Source of the DNA: Caulobacterales bacterium
Lineage (GTDB): Bacteria; Pseudomonadota; Alphaproteobacteria; Caulobacterales; Caulobacteraceae
Assembly (NCBI GenBank): GCA_016183935.1
Contig: JACPDR010000005.1
Location: forward strand, 61,968-125,967
Direction: 5' to 3'
DNA: 64,000 nt
Shown here one piece after another: positions 9,468 through 18,948 of the stretch. Numbering within the stretch: position 1 is the stretch's first letter; each line of letters opens with the position of its first letter. A program made the translations under genes and the position numbers. Under the pieces are notes generated by a model that made no database searches, was not told the DNA's origin, and saw nothing but the letters and a program-made list of their open reading frames with translations.

Positions 9468-10897
9468 GCGGCGGCCTGTTCGCGCGCGGTCAGCCAGGCG
9501 TCGATCTCGGCCGCGGCGTCCTGTCCGTCCTTGACCGCCCAGACCACGAGGGAGGCGCCGCGGACGATGTCGCCGGCGGCGAACACGCCCTCCAGCGTCG
9601 TCGCCTTGGTGCGGCCGGCGGTGCGGAGGGTCCGCCAGTCGGTCAGGGCCAGATCGGGTTCGTCGAACAGGGCCGGCAGGTCCTCGGGCTCGAAACCGAG
9701 GGCCTCGATGACCAGGTCGGCGGGCAGGTCGAACTCGCCGCCGGGCACGGGCTCGACGCTCCAGCGGCCCTCGGCCGACGGCGCGGCCAGCGCCATGCGC
9801 TGGGCCCGGACGCCCGTGACCCGATCGGCCTCGCCCAGCACCGCGCGGGGGGCGGCCAGCCATTCGAACACGACGCCCTCCTCCTCGGCGTGGGCCACCT
9901 CGCGCGCGCTGCCCGGCATGTTGTCGCGGTCGCGGCGGTAGAGGCAGGTCACCGAGGCGGCGCCCTGGCGCACGGCGGTGCGGACGCAGTCCATGGCCGT
10001 GTCACCGCCGCCGACGACCACGACCCGCTTGCCGGCGGCGTTCAGCGCGCCGCCGTCGAAGGCCGGGACCGCGTCGCCGAAGCCCTTGCGGTTGGAGGCG
10101 ATCAGATAGTCGAGCGCCGCGACCACGCCGTCCGAGCCGCAGCCGGGCGCGGTCAGCCGCCGGGCCTGGTAGACGCCGGTGGCGACCAGCACGGCGTCAT
10201 GCGCCGCGCGCACCTGGGCGAAGGGCAGATCACCGCCCACCTCGACGCCGAGCCGGAAGGTCACGCCGCCGTCGGCGAGCCGGTCGAGCCGGCGCTGGAC
10301 CACCGGCTTCTCCAGCTTGAAGCCGGGGATGCCGTAGGTCAGCAGGCCGCCGGCGCGGTCGTGTCGGTCGTAGATCGTCACCGCATAGCCCGCCGAGCGC
10401 AGCCGGTCGGCCGCGGCCATGCCTGCGGGGCCGGCCCCGACGACGCCGACCGAGCGCCCGCGCTCGACCAGCGGGCGGAGCGGCGTCACCCAGCCCTTGT
10501 CGAAGGCCATGTCGCCGAGCCAGCGCTCGACCGAGCCGATCGTCACCGTCTCCCAGCCCGACCGCTCGAGCGTGCAGGCCCCCTCGCAGAGCCGGTCCTG
10601 CGGACAGATGCGGCCGCAGATCTCGGGCAGGGTGGAGGTGGCCTCGGCCTGCCGCCAAGCCTCTTCGAGCCGGCCCTCGGCGGCGAGCTTGAGCCAGTCG
10701 GGGATGTTGTTCTCCAGCGGGCAGCCGGTCTGGCAGAAGGGCACGCCGCACTGGGCGCAGCGGCTCGACTGGCCGGCACCCGCCGCGAGAGTGAAGTCGG
10801 CCTGGATCTCGCCGAAGCCGCGCACGCGATCATCGGCCCGCGCCTTTGCCGGAGCGGTTCTGGGGATGATGACAAAGGTCTGGTTCGCTGACGCCAC
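9464..10897 (-). CDS. gltD: Glutamate synthase small subunit GltD
   Basis: A 477-residue NADPH-oxidoreductase subunit that passes electrons to GltB for glutamate synthesis from glutamine and 2-oxoglutarate. The N-terminal cysteine clusters for 4Fe-4S centres are clear (CAQCGVPFCQTGC and CGRICPQDRLCEGAC). The FAD site (VVGAGPAGMAAADRL) and NAD(P)H site (VVVVGGGDTAMDC) follow. I chose GTG 10897 because a good ribosome site (AAGAGGG) lies 5 bases upstream; a longer frame extends to 10951. Its stop overlaps the gltB start (ATGA), so the operon order is gltD then gltB, the reverse of the common order. Confidence 0.93.
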   Translation of the reverse strand: MASANQTFVIIPRTAPAKARADDRVRGFGEIQADFTLAAGAGQSSRCAQCGVPFCQTGCPLENNIPDWLKLAAEGRLEEAWRQAEATSTLPEICGRICPQDRLCEGACTLERSGWETVTIGSVERWLGDMAFDKGWVTPLRPLVERGRSVGVVGAGPAGMAAADRLRSAGYAVTIYDRHDRAGGLLTYGIPGFKLEKPVVQRRLDRLADGGVTFRLGVEVGGDLPFAQVRAAHDAVLVATGVYQARRLTAPGCGSDGVVAALDYLIASNRKGFGDAVPAFDGGALNAAGKRVVVVGGGDTAMDCVRTAVRQGAASVTCLYRRDRDNMPGSAREVAHAEEEGVVFEWLAAPRAVLGEADRVTGVRAQRMALAAPSAEGRWSVEPVPGGEFDLPADLVIEALGFEPEDLPALFDEPDLALTDWRTLRTAGRTKATTLEGVFAAGDIVRGASLVVWAVKDGQDAAAEIDAWLTAREQAAA

Positions 10898-11055
10898 GGA
10901 AGCCCTCTTCGCACTTGCACAAAGATTAGGGGGCGGGAGTCGGGTTGGCAATTTCCGTGCGTTTGGCGCGTGACCGTCGGAAAAATGGGGTGAAAATCTG
11001 CCCTCATCTGCTTCGAGATCGGGAAAATCTTCCGTTCAGGCGCCTGGAGTCGGAG

Positions 11056-11111
11056 GATGGTGCGGGCGGTCGGGCTCGAACCGACACTCCTTTCGGAACC
11101 GGATTTTGAGT
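11056..11111 (-). repeat. attL: displaced 3' half of tRNA-Leu
   Basis: 56 bases that match the 3' half of the intact tRNA-Leu(CAA) at 27561-27616 with one mismatch (offset 38, T here and G there). It includes the acceptor-stem 3' strand, the T arm, the variable arm and part of the anticodon stem. Homology stops at 11112, where island sequence starts. It cannot form a full tRNA. It marks the left junction of the island. Confidence 0.88.
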
Positions 11112-11263
11112 GCGTTGGAGTGGGGTTACCGGGCAATCACTCGCCATCACACCAACCCCACCTAACCCCCTCTGCGCGAGGATTTCGTCGGACAGGCACG
11201 CGTTCAAATGATCTTTTGAATCACCAGAGATCACGCAGGGTCACGACGTCCGGTCCACGAAAA

Positions 11264-11275
11264 TTACACAGAGGC
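11264..11275 (+). repeat. Candidate integrase arm site, left
   Basis: TTACACAGAGGC occurs here, 153 bp inside the left att repeat, and again at 27493-27504, 57 bp inside the right repeat, in the same orientation. Tyrosine integrases of islands and phages bind short arm-type repeats near the core site, so this is a plausible arm site. A 12-base match is suggestive only. Confidence 0.35.
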
Positions 11276-11281
11276 GACCCC

Positions 11282-11737
11282 TCACCAATCGCCTGCTCGC
11301 GACGCGGCGATCACACAGTTGGCAATGTTGACGCTCTGTCGATTCACTCGTTCCTGTGCTCTCAGCCAGCGGTTACCGGAGCGGGATAGGGGAACCCACT
11401 CCAGAGCCCATTCGCCGAACAGTTGGAAGTTGGAGTAGGTCAATCGAAACCGGTTCGCTCTGGCCTCAAATGTCAGGGTGGTTCTGACATCGCGCCCGAG
11501 AAGGCCCTCGGCTGAGAAATGACTTGTTGCCACAACCAGTCCTGCGGCGGGGTCGGCGCTTCGGATGGTCGGAATGTCCAGAAAACCAGAAGTGGCGTGC
11601 TCGTTGATGCAGGCGGTCGCGTATCGGGTCAGGTCCGCCGCGTTCGCGCTCACCTCGTAGACTTCGCTCGCCAATCGGCCCTCGTCCGCTTCCTGCGGCA
11701 GCGAAAAATGGATCAACGCAACTGTCAGGGCGAGCAC
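11282..11737 (-). CDS. Small exported or membrane-anchored protein, unknown
   Basis: A 151-residue protein of unknown function. It starts MLALTVALIHFSLPQE, a short hydrophobic N-terminus that could be a signal peptide or anchor. Two cysteines, one near residue 43 (TACINEHATSG) and one near the C-terminus (NCVIAAS), could form a disulfide if exported. No family was recognised. I chose the GTG start because AAGGA lies 7 bases upstream. It is the leftmost island gene and reads toward the left att site. Confidence 0.6.
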   Translation of the reverse strand: MLALTVALIHFSLPQEADEGRLASEVYEVSANAADLTRYATACINEHATSGFLDIPTIRSADPAAGLVVATSHFSAEGLLGRDVRTTLTFEARANRFRLTYSNFQLFGEWALEWVPLSRSGNRWLRAQERVNRQSVNIANCVIAASRAGDW

Positions 11738-11829
11738 GGCTTTTTCCTTAAAAGTGGGGCGTGGGACCGACGGGGCTGAGGTCTCTCAGAGCCCTTCGGA
11801 AGTCCAAGGAGGGCGGCGGGCCGCCTCCT

Positions 11830-12309
11830 CTATCGAACGGTGTAGGTTTCCGTCCCCATTATCGACTCTGTCACGGTGATCTGATCGCCATCGGCACTGA
11901 ACGTGATGTTGTCTTCGGTGCGCCAGCGTCCCGGTTGTCCATTCTCAATGGCGGCCCATGTGACCCGCCCGGACTCGACCCGGCACCGATTCGACCACAC
12001 CGTTCCGTCGTCTCGCGTGTAGCGAACGTCCACGATGTTGCCGTTCGTCGCAGTGACTCGGATGATCGACGGATCGCGACCCATGACCGTCGCAATGGCT
12101 GCTCTGCAAACCCGGCCCATATCCTTGGCAGTCATCGCGACCGGCGCGACCTCGGGTTCGGCTTTGGCGGCATCGACGGTGCGAGCAGCGGCCATTGCGT
12201 CATCCGCTGCTCGGTTCGCCGCCACAACCGGATCAACCGGCTGTTGAGGGTCGCTTCCAGGAGAACACGCCGCAAGCGCCAACGCACTGACCAACCCCCC
12301 GAAACGCAT
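11830..12309 (-). CDS. Putative lipoprotein, unknown function
   Basis: A 159-residue protein. The N-terminus MRFGGLVSALALAACSPGSD has a lipobox (LAAC), so it is probably an envelope lipoprotein. An Ala-rich linker (residues 25-60) leads to a small C-terminal domain with two cysteines (GRVCRAA and SNRCRVE) and beta-rich segments ending in the residues TETYTVR. No family was recognised. It lies 92 bp upstream of the other small exported protein on the same strand and is divergent from the membrane protein at 12444. Confidence 0.65.
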   Translation of the reverse strand: MRFGGLVSALALAACSPGSDPQQPVDPVVAANRAADDAMAAARTVDAAKAEPEVAPVAMTAKDMGRVCRAAIATVMGRDPSIIRVTATNGNIVDVRYTRDDGTVWSNRCRVESGRVTWAAIENGQPGRWRTEDNITFSADGDQITVTESIMGTETYTVR

Positions 12310-12443
12310 AGAGAATCTCCCTCACTCGACTGACACGCCAGTACCGGACGTCGATGGTCAAGGCTAGTGTCTCCCAACTTTCGATTGCGCGTCTCCGCCA
12401 ATGTGATCTGTTGGCGAGGCTTGCCTAGCGTTGGGGGGAATCG

Positions 12444-13517
12444 ATGTCACAGGTGGCGCCCGAGAAAGTTGGGTTCGCTCGTCAGGTCGTGCGCGTCCTG
12501 TCGTGGATCATCGGCGTGCTGCTGATCCTGATTGGTCTGTTCGGGGCTATCTCTGATCCGTCGGGCGGCTCTCCCATATTGGGGATCGGCCTCGCGCTCG
12601 CGGGCTTGATCGTTTTGCCCCCTGTCGTCGGCCTGATCCGACGGCGCGCAGCCTTCTACAGGCCGATGTGGGTTCCGCCCGTGGTGTCGTTCGTAGTCGC
12701 GTTTGTGCTCGCGATGGTGGGCGCTGCCGTCGGATTGCCCGCCGGGACCGGTTCAGGTGCCGCGACCGAAGCGGCATCTCGGGACGCCGGAAACGCTGAG
12801 GAGCGGGCTGAACAAGTCGCCGAGATCGAAGGCTTGGTCACCGAGGGCACGGTCGAAAGCACTCGCTCCGCGTTGCGGAAACTCGACCACCGACGCTTCC
12901 GCGAAGACGTTGCCGAGGGAGGCTCTCTTCGTCCGCTGTTCGACCGGGCTACCGCTGCCGCAGAGACCGCGAAGGTCAGGGGTGAGGTCAACGGCTACAT
13001 CGCGCGGCTGAACGAGACCCTGCCGAAAGTCGAGGCGGTGTTCACGGGCAGGCCCGAGACCGAACTGGTCATCAACCTGAACCTGGAGACGCTGGACGCC
13101 GCTGCGCGCGTGCTGCGGGACGGCGAGAAGTTCGCCTCTGACCCGGAGGCTCGTGAGGCCATGGCGAAGCTGCGGCGGACGATGGTTCAGAAGCAGATCG
13201 CAGCGTTCCCGGCCATGCGCGCGGGCTATGGAGCGATCAAGGATCAGGCGGTCTGGGAGAACGACATGGACATCACCGTCCAAGGCGGAGGCAACCGCAC
13301 GATCCGCTTCATCGCCGGGATGTTCGCCGCAAATCGGAACATCGCCCGGTTCGAGGAGACCGTCCGACCCGTGCTTTCCCAGATGCGTTTTCGGCGCACC
13401 CAGTATGAGTGGTATCGGGGCAGTGCATACACTTACTACACGCTGGAGACGCCGGGAGACGCCGAGATCGGCTACTGGGCCGGTTCTACCTTCACCCCAG
13501 TCCCAGCGCCCGAATGA
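12444..13517 (+). CDS. Membrane protein with helical cytoplasmic or periplasmic domain, unknown
   Basis: A 357-residue protein. Three hydrophobic segments fill the N-terminus (about residues 16-36, 45-65 and 75-100). A Glu/Ala-rich, probably coiled region (residues 110-200) follows, then a C-terminal domain ending in tyrosine-rich YEWYRGSAYTYYTLE. A good ribosome site (GGGGGAA) precedes the ATG. No family was recognised. It sits 86 bp upstream of hsdM on the same strand, so it could be part of the restriction cluster's transcription unit, but no link in function can be shown from sequence. Confidence 0.6.
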   Translation: MSQVAPEKVGFARQVVRVLSWIIGVLLILIGLFGAISDPSGGSPILGIGLALAGLIVLPPVVGLIRRRAAFYRPMWVPPVVSFVVAFVLAMVGAAVGLPAGTGSGAATEAASRDAGNAEERAEQVAEIEGLVTEGTVESTRSALRKLDHRRFREDVAEGGSLRPLFDRATAAAETAKVRGEVNGYIARLNETLPKVEAVFTGRPETELVINLNLETLDAAARVLRDGEKFASDPEAREAMAKLRRTMVQKQIAAFPAMRAGYGAIKDQAVWENDMDITVQGGGNRTIRFIAGMFAANRNIARFEETVRPVLSQMRFRRTQYEWYRGSAYTYYTLETPGDAEIGYWAGSTFTPVPAPE

Positions 13518-13603
13518 GCCGAGGCGCGGTCTGTCCTTGACCACCGGGGTCGGCGGCCTGCAAACCACCGGCCAGTGCATTTCGCGTGACGGGGGAGAAG
13601 CCG

Positions 13604-15175
13604 ATGGCTCGGGGCAGGCCGCGCAAGGACGGGGGCGAGAAGTCCAACCAGACCAAGCTGGGGTTCGAGGCCACGCTGTTCGCGGCGGCGGACAAGATGC
13701 GGTCCAACATGGACGCGGGCGAATACAAGCACGTCGTCCTCGGCCTGATCTTCCTGAAGTTCATCTCGGACCGCTTCGAGCGCCAGCGCGCCAAGGTGCT
13801 GGAGACACCACACGCCGATCCGGAGGACCGCGACGAGTATCTGGCGGACAACGTCTTCTGGGTGCCCAAGGAGGCGCGTTGGGCGCACGTTCAGGCCAAT
13901 GCCCCCCAACCGCAGATCGGCCAGATCGTCGATGACGCCATGTATGCCATCGAGCGGGAGAACGCCTCGCTCAAGGACGTGCTGCCCAAGAACTACGCCC
14001 GCGCCGATCTGAACAAGACCAGTCTGGCCGGGGTCATCAACCTGCTGGCTGACATCGACACCCTGCCCGAGGCCAACGGCGGGCAGGACGTGCTGGGCCG
14101 GGTCTACGAGTATTTCCTCGGTCGCTTCGCGGCGGCTGAGGGCAAGAGCGGCGGGCAGTTCTACACCCCCGCCTGCGTGGTCAATGTGCTGGTCGAGATG
14201 CTCCAGCCATTCAAGGGCCGGGTCTACGATCCCTGCTGCGGCTCGGGGGGCATGTTCGTTCAGTCGGAACGGTTCGTGGAGGCCCATGGGGGGCGGTTGG
14301 GCGACATCTCGATCTACGGGCAGGAGAGCAACCCCACGACCTGGCGTCTGGCCAAGATGAACCTCGCCATCCGGGGCATCGACGCCAACCTCGGGCCGCG
14401 CAACGCAGACACCTTCCACGACGACCTATTCCCGGACCTAAAGGCGGACTTCGTTCTGGCCAATCCGCCGTTCAACGATAGCGACTGGGGCGGCGAGCGG
14501 CGCAGGAACGATGTCCGTTGGAAATATGGCGTGCCGCCGACCGGCAACGCCAACTTCGGCTGGGTCCAGCACTTCATCCATCACCTAGCGCCACACGGTC
14601 TGGCGGGTTTCGTGATGGCCAATGGCTCGACGAGTTCGAATCAGTCGGGTGAGGGCGAGATCAGGAAGGCGTTGATCGAGGCAGACCTGGTCGACTGCAT
14701 TGTCTCGTTGCCGACCCAGCTTTTCTACACGACCCAAATTCCCGTTTGTCTCTGGTTCCTGGCTCGCGACAAATCCAATGGCATCCTGAAAGACTTGAAG
14801 CTGCGTGACCGGCGCGGCGAAACCCTGTTCATCGACGCGCGTAAATTGGGGCGGATGGAAGGGCGGGCGCTCAAGGTATTTGACCAAGCTGACATCGAAC
14901 TGGTCGGAGAAATATACCACGCGTGGCGGGAGGGCCGAGCCGACTATGAGGATAGGCTGGGGTTGTGCCGATCAGTGCCCAATGCGGAAATTGCAGAGCA
15001 AGGATACGTCCTGACGCCCGGTCGCTTTGTCGGTGCGGCAGACACTGAGGACGAAGATGATGTGGTGTTCGAACAGAGGCTAGCGGCATTTCGTCAGTCT
15101 ATCGCGCTCCAAGCAGTGGAAAGCGAAGCGTTGGATCGCCAGATCGAAAAACAACTCGCGCGCATTTCACTGTGA
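13604..15175 (+). CDS. hsdM: Type I restriction-modification DNA methyltransferase subunit HsdM
   Basis: A 523-residue adenine-N6 methyltransferase. The N-terminal helical HsdM domain ([21 protein letters not shown]) is followed by the SAM-binding motif DPCCGSGG (about residues 209-216) and the catalytic NPPF (287-290). With HsdS it methylates the host recognition site, and with HsdR it forms the restriction complex. I chose ATG 13604, preceded by GGGGGAGAAG; GTG 13586 is an alternative. Base composition falls from about 70% GC in the first two thirds to near 55% in the last third and into hsdS, suggesting replacement of the specificity module. Confidence 0.95.
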   Translation: MARGRPRKDGGEKSNQTKLGFEATLFAAADKMRSNMDAGEYKHVVLGLIFLKFISDRFERQRAKVLETPHADPEDRDEYLADNVFWVPKEARWAHVQANAPQPQIGQIVDDAMYAIERENASLKDVLPKNYARADLNKTSLAGVINLLADIDTLPEANGGQDVLGRVYEYFLGRFAAAEGKSGGQFYTPACVVNVLVEMLQPFKGRVYDPCCGSGGMFVQSERFVEAHGGRLGDISIYGQESNPTTWRLAKMNLAIRGIDANLGPRNADTFHDDLFPDLKADFVLANPPFNDSDWGGERRRNDVRWKYGVPPTGNANFGWVQHFIHHLAPHGLAGFVMANGSTSSNQSGEGEIRKALIEADLVDCIVSLPTQLFYTTQIPVCLWFLARDKSNGILKDLKLRDRRGETLFIDARKLGRMEGRALKVFDQADIELVGEIYHAWREGRADYEDRLGLCRSVPNAEIAEQGYVLTPGRFVGAADTEDEDDVVFEQRLAAFRQSIALQAVESEALDRQIEKQLARISL

Positions 15176-16497
15176 CGCAGATGGCGACATTCGCTTCTCT
15201 CGTCAAAGCCGGGAAGCTGGCAGTCGGTGACGGCTATAGAGCCAAGAACGATGAACTCGGTTTGGCCGGGCCGATTTTTCTACGCAGCGCCTATCTCAAG
15301 GAGAGTGGCTGGGTGCTAGGCGCGAACCCCGATCGGATCGCCTCTCTAACGATTGATCGTTTCGGGCCCAAGGTCGCTCGAATCCACGACACTGTCCTCA
15401 CTACTAAGGGCAACAGTCTCGGTCGCCTCGGCCTTGTTGACGGTCGAGTAGCCGGAGCCGTCTATTCGCCTCACCTGTCTTACTGGCGCAGCCTCGATCA
15501 CGAGACAATCGTTCCAAGATTTCTGTATTTTTGGGCACAAAGCGCAGCTTGCCGACGGCAGGTCCAAGCCATGTCATATCAAACCGATATGGCTCCCTAC
15601 CTTAGTTTGGGGGACCAGCTTTCGCTGAAAATAGACTTACCGGAAGCGAGCAGGCAGCACGGAATAGCCGATCTCCTAGCTGCGTTCGATGACAAGATCG
15701 AAGCGAACCGCCGAATGAACGAGGCGTTGGAAAGCAACGCTCGGGCGCTGTTCAAGAGCTGGTTCGTCGATTTCGACCCCGTGCGCGCTAACGCCGAAGA
15801 TCGCGCCGCAGGACTTTCGCGCGAAGTAACCGCGTTGTTCCCTTCAGCCCTCTCCAACGGCGCGTTGGGTTCCCAACCGGATGGCTGGCGCATCTCCAAC
15901 ATCGGTGAAGAGGTTTCCGTCATCGGCGGAACCACCCCCAGCACCGCGTCGCCCGAGTTCTGGGGCGGCGACTATGCTTGGGCGACGCCGAAAGATCTTT
16001 CCGGATTGAATGAGCCGGTGCTTTTGGAAACGGAGCGTTCGCTGACGGTGGCGGGATTGGCCAAGGTTGGCTCCGGCCTGTTGCCAGTGGATACGGTGCT
16101 TCTGTCATCTCGCGCGCCCATCGGCTATCTGGCCATCGCCAAGCTGCCGACCGCAATCAACCAGGGCTTTGTAGCCATGGTGTGTAGCCGTGTTGTCGGA
16201 CCGTGTTTCACCTACCTTTGGGCTGGGCAGAACATGGATGTGATCAAGAGCCGGGCCAACGGTTCGACCTTCCAGGAGATCAGCAAGGGCTCGTTCCGAG
16301 GCATCGGATTGATTGTGCCGCCCGCCCCGGTTGCCGACTGCTTCGAGCAGGTAGTGCGTCCCATGTTCGACAGGATCGCACTGAACGCGCGCCAGTCTCG
16401 GACGCTCGCGGGCTTGCGTGATCTTCTCCTCCCAAAGCTGATGTCGGGCGCAATCCGCGTTCAGAATGCGGAACAGCAACTCGCGGAAGACCTCTAG
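15172..16497 (+). CDS. hsdS: Type I restriction specificity subunit HsdS
   Basis: A 441-residue specificity subunit with two target-recognition halves. The first is about residues 1-150. A conserved helical spacer follows ([23 protein letters not shown] and the [11 protein letters not shown] segment), then the second half from about residue 230 ([20 protein letters not shown]) and a final helix ([18 protein letters not shown]). It determines the bipartite DNA sequence recognised by the enzyme. The GTG start overlaps the hsdM stop (GTGA), indicating coupling; ATG 15181 is an alternative. The first half lacks the usual N-terminal WK.x.LG segment of many HsdS proteins, so it may be atypical. Confidence 0.9.
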   Translation: MTQMATFASLVKAGKLAVGDGYRAKNDELGLAGPIFLRSAYLKESGWVLGANPDRIASLTIDRFGPKVARIHDTVLTTKGNSLGRLGLVDGRVAGAVYSPHLSYWRSLDHETIVPRFLYFWAQSAACRRQVQAMSYQTDMAPYLSLGDQLSLKIDLPEASRQHGIADLLAAFDDKIEANRRMNEALESNARALFKSWFVDFDPVRANAEDRAAGLSREVTALFPSALSNGALGSQPDGWRISNIGEEVSVIGGTTPSTASPEFWGGDYAWATPKDLSGLNEPVLLETERSLTVAGLAKVGSGLLPVDTVLLSSRAPIGYLAIAKLPTAINQGFVAMVCSRVVGPCFTYLWAGQNMDVIKSRANGSTFQEISKGSFRGIGLIVPPAPVADCFEQVVRPMFDRIALNARQSRTLAGLRDLLLPKLMSGAIRVQNAEQQLAEDL

Positions 16498-17540
16498 TGC
16501 TGACGCTCGACGCTGCCCGCGCCGCCGTCGCACTCTGGCCGGACCATGCCCAGCTTGCGGCCATCGTCGAAGCCGTTGAACGAGGATTGGAGGAGCGGTC
16601 CGACACGGTGATCGACGCCGCAAAGTGCCTCGTTGAAGCGACCTGTCGCGAGATACTTCAGGAACGAGGAATTGAAGCGGAGGCCGATGCCTCGGTGCAG
16701 AAGCTGGTTCGCGCGGCGATGGGGGCGGTGGGACTACATGATGACGGTGCTGGAGATGTCGTCACGAGAGCGTTCAATGGGTGGCTCACCGCAGCCCAAG
16801 GGCTTGGCGAGATGCGAAATCACTTCGGTGTTCTCTCGCATGGCCGAGCGCGGGCGTCCTATGTTTTGCGGCAGGAGCAACGGCTGATCGCCGCTCGGCT
16901 GTCAGAGAGTTTTGTCGCGCTGCTGATCGAAGCCCATCTGGAGCGTGATCCTGACCTTCTGCACACGCGCCAAGTCTTCGAGGGCGATAGCTTGCTGAAT
17001 GAGCGGATTGACGAGATCATCGTAGTCAGGGCGGATGAGGATACCGGCGAGGTGATCCTCGGCGACCTCGCTCGATTGCGGCCCAGCCAACTCCTCTATG
17101 CCCATGATCGCGAGGCATATATCGAGGCGATGAACCTTCTCCCGGCTCTTCGGTCCGTGGTCATCAAGACCGATCCCTGCGCTGTGGTGCCTGGCGAGGA
17201 GGTCGTCGTCGTTGAGCGGGCGCTGGCGGGGGTGGTGGTCGAGCGGGGCGATCTCGCCTTCGTCTGGTTCTCAGGCCGCAACGGAGGTCTGGCCTTCTGT
17301 GGTCGTGTCATCAGTGCCGACCAGCAGGGGGCGGGTGTCGAGGTTACCCTTCGCGCGCGTCGTCCGGTGACAACGCCTGCCATATCGACCGTTCAACTCG
17401 CTCCATTTCGGGATGCTCTGGCAGACCGTCCGGAAGCGACGCTCTCTCACAAGCTATATCGACACGCCCACAACAAGATCGCGGCCTTGTCTGACGCCGA
17501 GGTCGAGTTCCTTGCGGCTCACTTCCGGGATGGGCTCTAA
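16497..17540 (+). CDS. Abortive-infection C-terminal domain (Abi_C)-like protein
   Basis: A 347-residue protein. The region of about residues 10-130 resembles the abortive-infection C-terminal domain: TVIDAAKCLVEATCREILQERG, then LVRAAMGAVGL, then GLGEMRNHFGVLSHGR, which matches that family's RN..G..HG core. In other proteins the domain accompanies phage-defence genes. The second half (residues 150-347) is unrecognised. The GTG start overlaps the last base of the hsdS stop, so it is translated with hsdS. Its place inside the hsd cluster suggests a role coupled to restriction, perhaps as a backup defence. The family match is from memory of motifs and is moderately sure. Confidence 0.62.
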   Translation: MLTLDAARAAVALWPDHAQLAAIVEAVERGLEERSDTVIDAAKCLVEATCREILQERGIEAEADASVQKLVRAAMGAVGLHDDGAGDVVTRAFNGWLTAAQGLGEMRNHFGVLSHGRARASYVLRQEQRLIAARLSESFVALLIEAHLERDPDLLHTRQVFEGDSLLNERIDEIIVVRADEDTGEVILGDLARLRPSQLLYAHDREAYIEAMNLLPALRSVVIKTDPCAVVPGEEVVVVERALAGVVVERGDLAFVWFSGRNGGLAFCGRVISADQQGAGVEVTLRARRPVTTPAISTVQLAPFRDALADRPEATLSHKLYRHAHNKIAALSDAEVEFLAAHFRDGL

Positions 17541-17578
17541 GTCTTGTAACAAGATCGTCCGTGCTCGCTGGGACACCA

Positions 17579-18703
17579 ATGGCAGTTCTCTATCATCAAG
17601 GGGGTTTTCCCCCGCCCGATCTGGACTGGCCGCGCCTGCTGCCGCTGATCGGCCCGGCCAACGCCGCCATCGCTCGTTACGAAGGCGTGCTGCATGGCGT
17701 TCCCAATCCCAACGTCCTGTTGTCTCCGCTGACGACACAGGAAGCCGTTCTGTCCAGCCGGATCGAAGGCACGCAGGCGACGCTCGGCGAGGTGCTGGAG
17801 TTCGAGGCTGAAGACGGTGCGGCGGACGAGAGCACGCCGAAGAAGGCCGACATCCGAGAAGTGCTGAACTACCGGGCGGCCTTGGCGGAGGCGACGCGGC
17901 TGATGAACGAGTTGCCTCTATCGCAGCGCCTGATCAAGCGCACCCATGAGGTGCTGATGCAGGGCGTGCGCGGGCGCAACAAGGACCCCGGCGAGTATCG
18001 CCGCATCCCGAACTGGATCGGACCGGAGGGCTGCACGGTCGAGACCGCCCGGTTCGTTCCGGTGGGGGCAGATCAACTGCCGGAGGCCATGGACGCGTGG
18101 GAAGCCTATTTGCATGCGGAGGCCCCGGCCATCCCGGACAAGCTGGTCCAACTGGCCGTGCTGCACGCCGAGTTCGAGGCGATCCACCCCTTCCTTGATG
18201 GGAACGGGCGGCTGGGCCGCCTGATCGTGCCGCTGTTCCTGTTCAGTGAGGGGCTGTTGACGCGTCCGAACTTCTATCTCAGCGAATACCTGGAGAGCCA
18301 TCGCGACGAGTATTATGATCGCCTGCTTGCGATCTCGCGGGACGGCGACTGGACCGGCTGGTGCGAGTTTTTCCTGCGTGCGCTGATCGCTCAGGCCGAG
18401 ACCAATCAGACGAAGGCGACGGCGATCCTGGACCTCTACAGGCAGCGCAAGGACTGGATCGCCGAGGTCACGCACTCCCAATACGCGGTCCGGGCGCTGG
18501 ACTGGATGTTCGAGCGTCCGATCTTCAAATCTTCCGATTTCGTGGAAAGCGCCGACATTCCCCGCCCGACGGCGACCCGCATCCTGCGCGTCGTCCGCGA
18601 CAATGGACTGTTGCGTGAGGTGCGCCCCGCCGCTGGCCGCCGGGCAGCGGTGTTCGCCTTTTCCGAACTCCTCAACCTCGCTGAGGGACGTCCGGCGTTT
18701 TGA
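17579..18703 (+). CDS. Fic-family protein with N-terminal self-inhibitory motif
   Basis: A 374-residue Fic protein. The catalytic motif HPFLDGNGRLGR is complete (residues 203-214). An inhibitory motif of the form (S/T)xxxE(G/N) is present at residues 59-64 (SSRIEG), which marks a class II Fic protein that holds its own activity in check. A C-terminal winged-helix-like part (PRPTATRILRVVRDNGLLREV) follows. Fic enzymes attach AMP or related groups to target proteins. I chose ATG 17579; GTG 17561 is possible. It follows the Abi_C-like gene by 38 bp and precedes hsdR, so it is embedded in the restriction cluster. The target is unknown. Confidence 0.9.
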   Translation: MAVLYHQGGFPPPDLDWPRLLPLIGPANAAIARYEGVLHGVPNPNVLLSPLTTQEAVLSSRIEGTQATLGEVLEFEAEDGAADESTPKKADIREVLNYRAALAEATRLMNELPLSQRLIKRTHEVLMQGVRGRNKDPGEYRRIPNWIGPEGCTVETARFVPVGADQLPEAMDAWEAYLHAEAPAIPDKLVQLAVLHAEFEAIHPFLDGNGRLGRLIVPLFLFSEGLLTRPNFYLSEYLESHRDEYYDRLLAISRDGDWTGWCEFFLRALIAQAETNQTKATAILDLYRQRKDWIAEVTHSQYAVRALDWMFERPIFKSSDFVESADIPRPTATRILRVVRDNGLLREVRPAAGRRAAVFAFSELLNLAEGRPAF

Positions 18704-18948
18704 GGATCACGCACGCTATGCAACGCGGTTTGTTTCTCACAGAAAGAGAAATGTGATCCGCAAATCGGCTAGGCGTGCATGGGTGATCTAGAAGCCAACA
18801 CGTGTAGTTGCAACGCGTTGCAAGGTCGGGTTCATTCAAGCGGAACGTCGGGATGGGTGGGCTCGCGGGAAAATCTCCCGCTGAAACAAGGGGCTCTTAT
18901 TTAAGCGTTTGGATGCGACGCTGGGGCGTTTCAGGGGGACGGGGCTGA
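18704..18948. other. 245-bp gap between fic and hsdR holding a palindrome and a probable hsdR promoter
   Basis: No gene is seen. The gap breaks the otherwise tight hsdM-hsdS-Abi-fic run, so hsdR probably has its own promoter here. It contains the 16-bp perfect palindrome at 18808-18823 and, at 18719, a half-similar TGCAACGCGGTTTG. Separate expression of hsdR would let methylation be established before restriction. Confidence 0.5.
18808..18823. promoter_or_regulatory. Perfect palindrome TTGCAACGCGTTGCAA, candidate operator
   Basis: A 16-bp perfect inverted repeat about 125 bp upstream of hsdR. Its core TGCAAC-NN-GTTGCA recurs at 25379-25392 with a different central pair (CG instead of GC), which suggests a binding site for one regulator. 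The protein is unknown. Confidence 0.45.

Noticed and set aside
6990..9941. A 983-codon open frame on the + strand opposite gltB/gltD
   Set aside because: It is antisense to clear glutamate synthase genes, has low-complexity composition typical of GC-rich shadow frames, and no family motif.
11057..11389. Open frame starting MVRAVGLEPTLLSEP over the left att site
   Set aside because: It is a translation of the tRNA-Leu fragment; the same artefact occurs at 27559.
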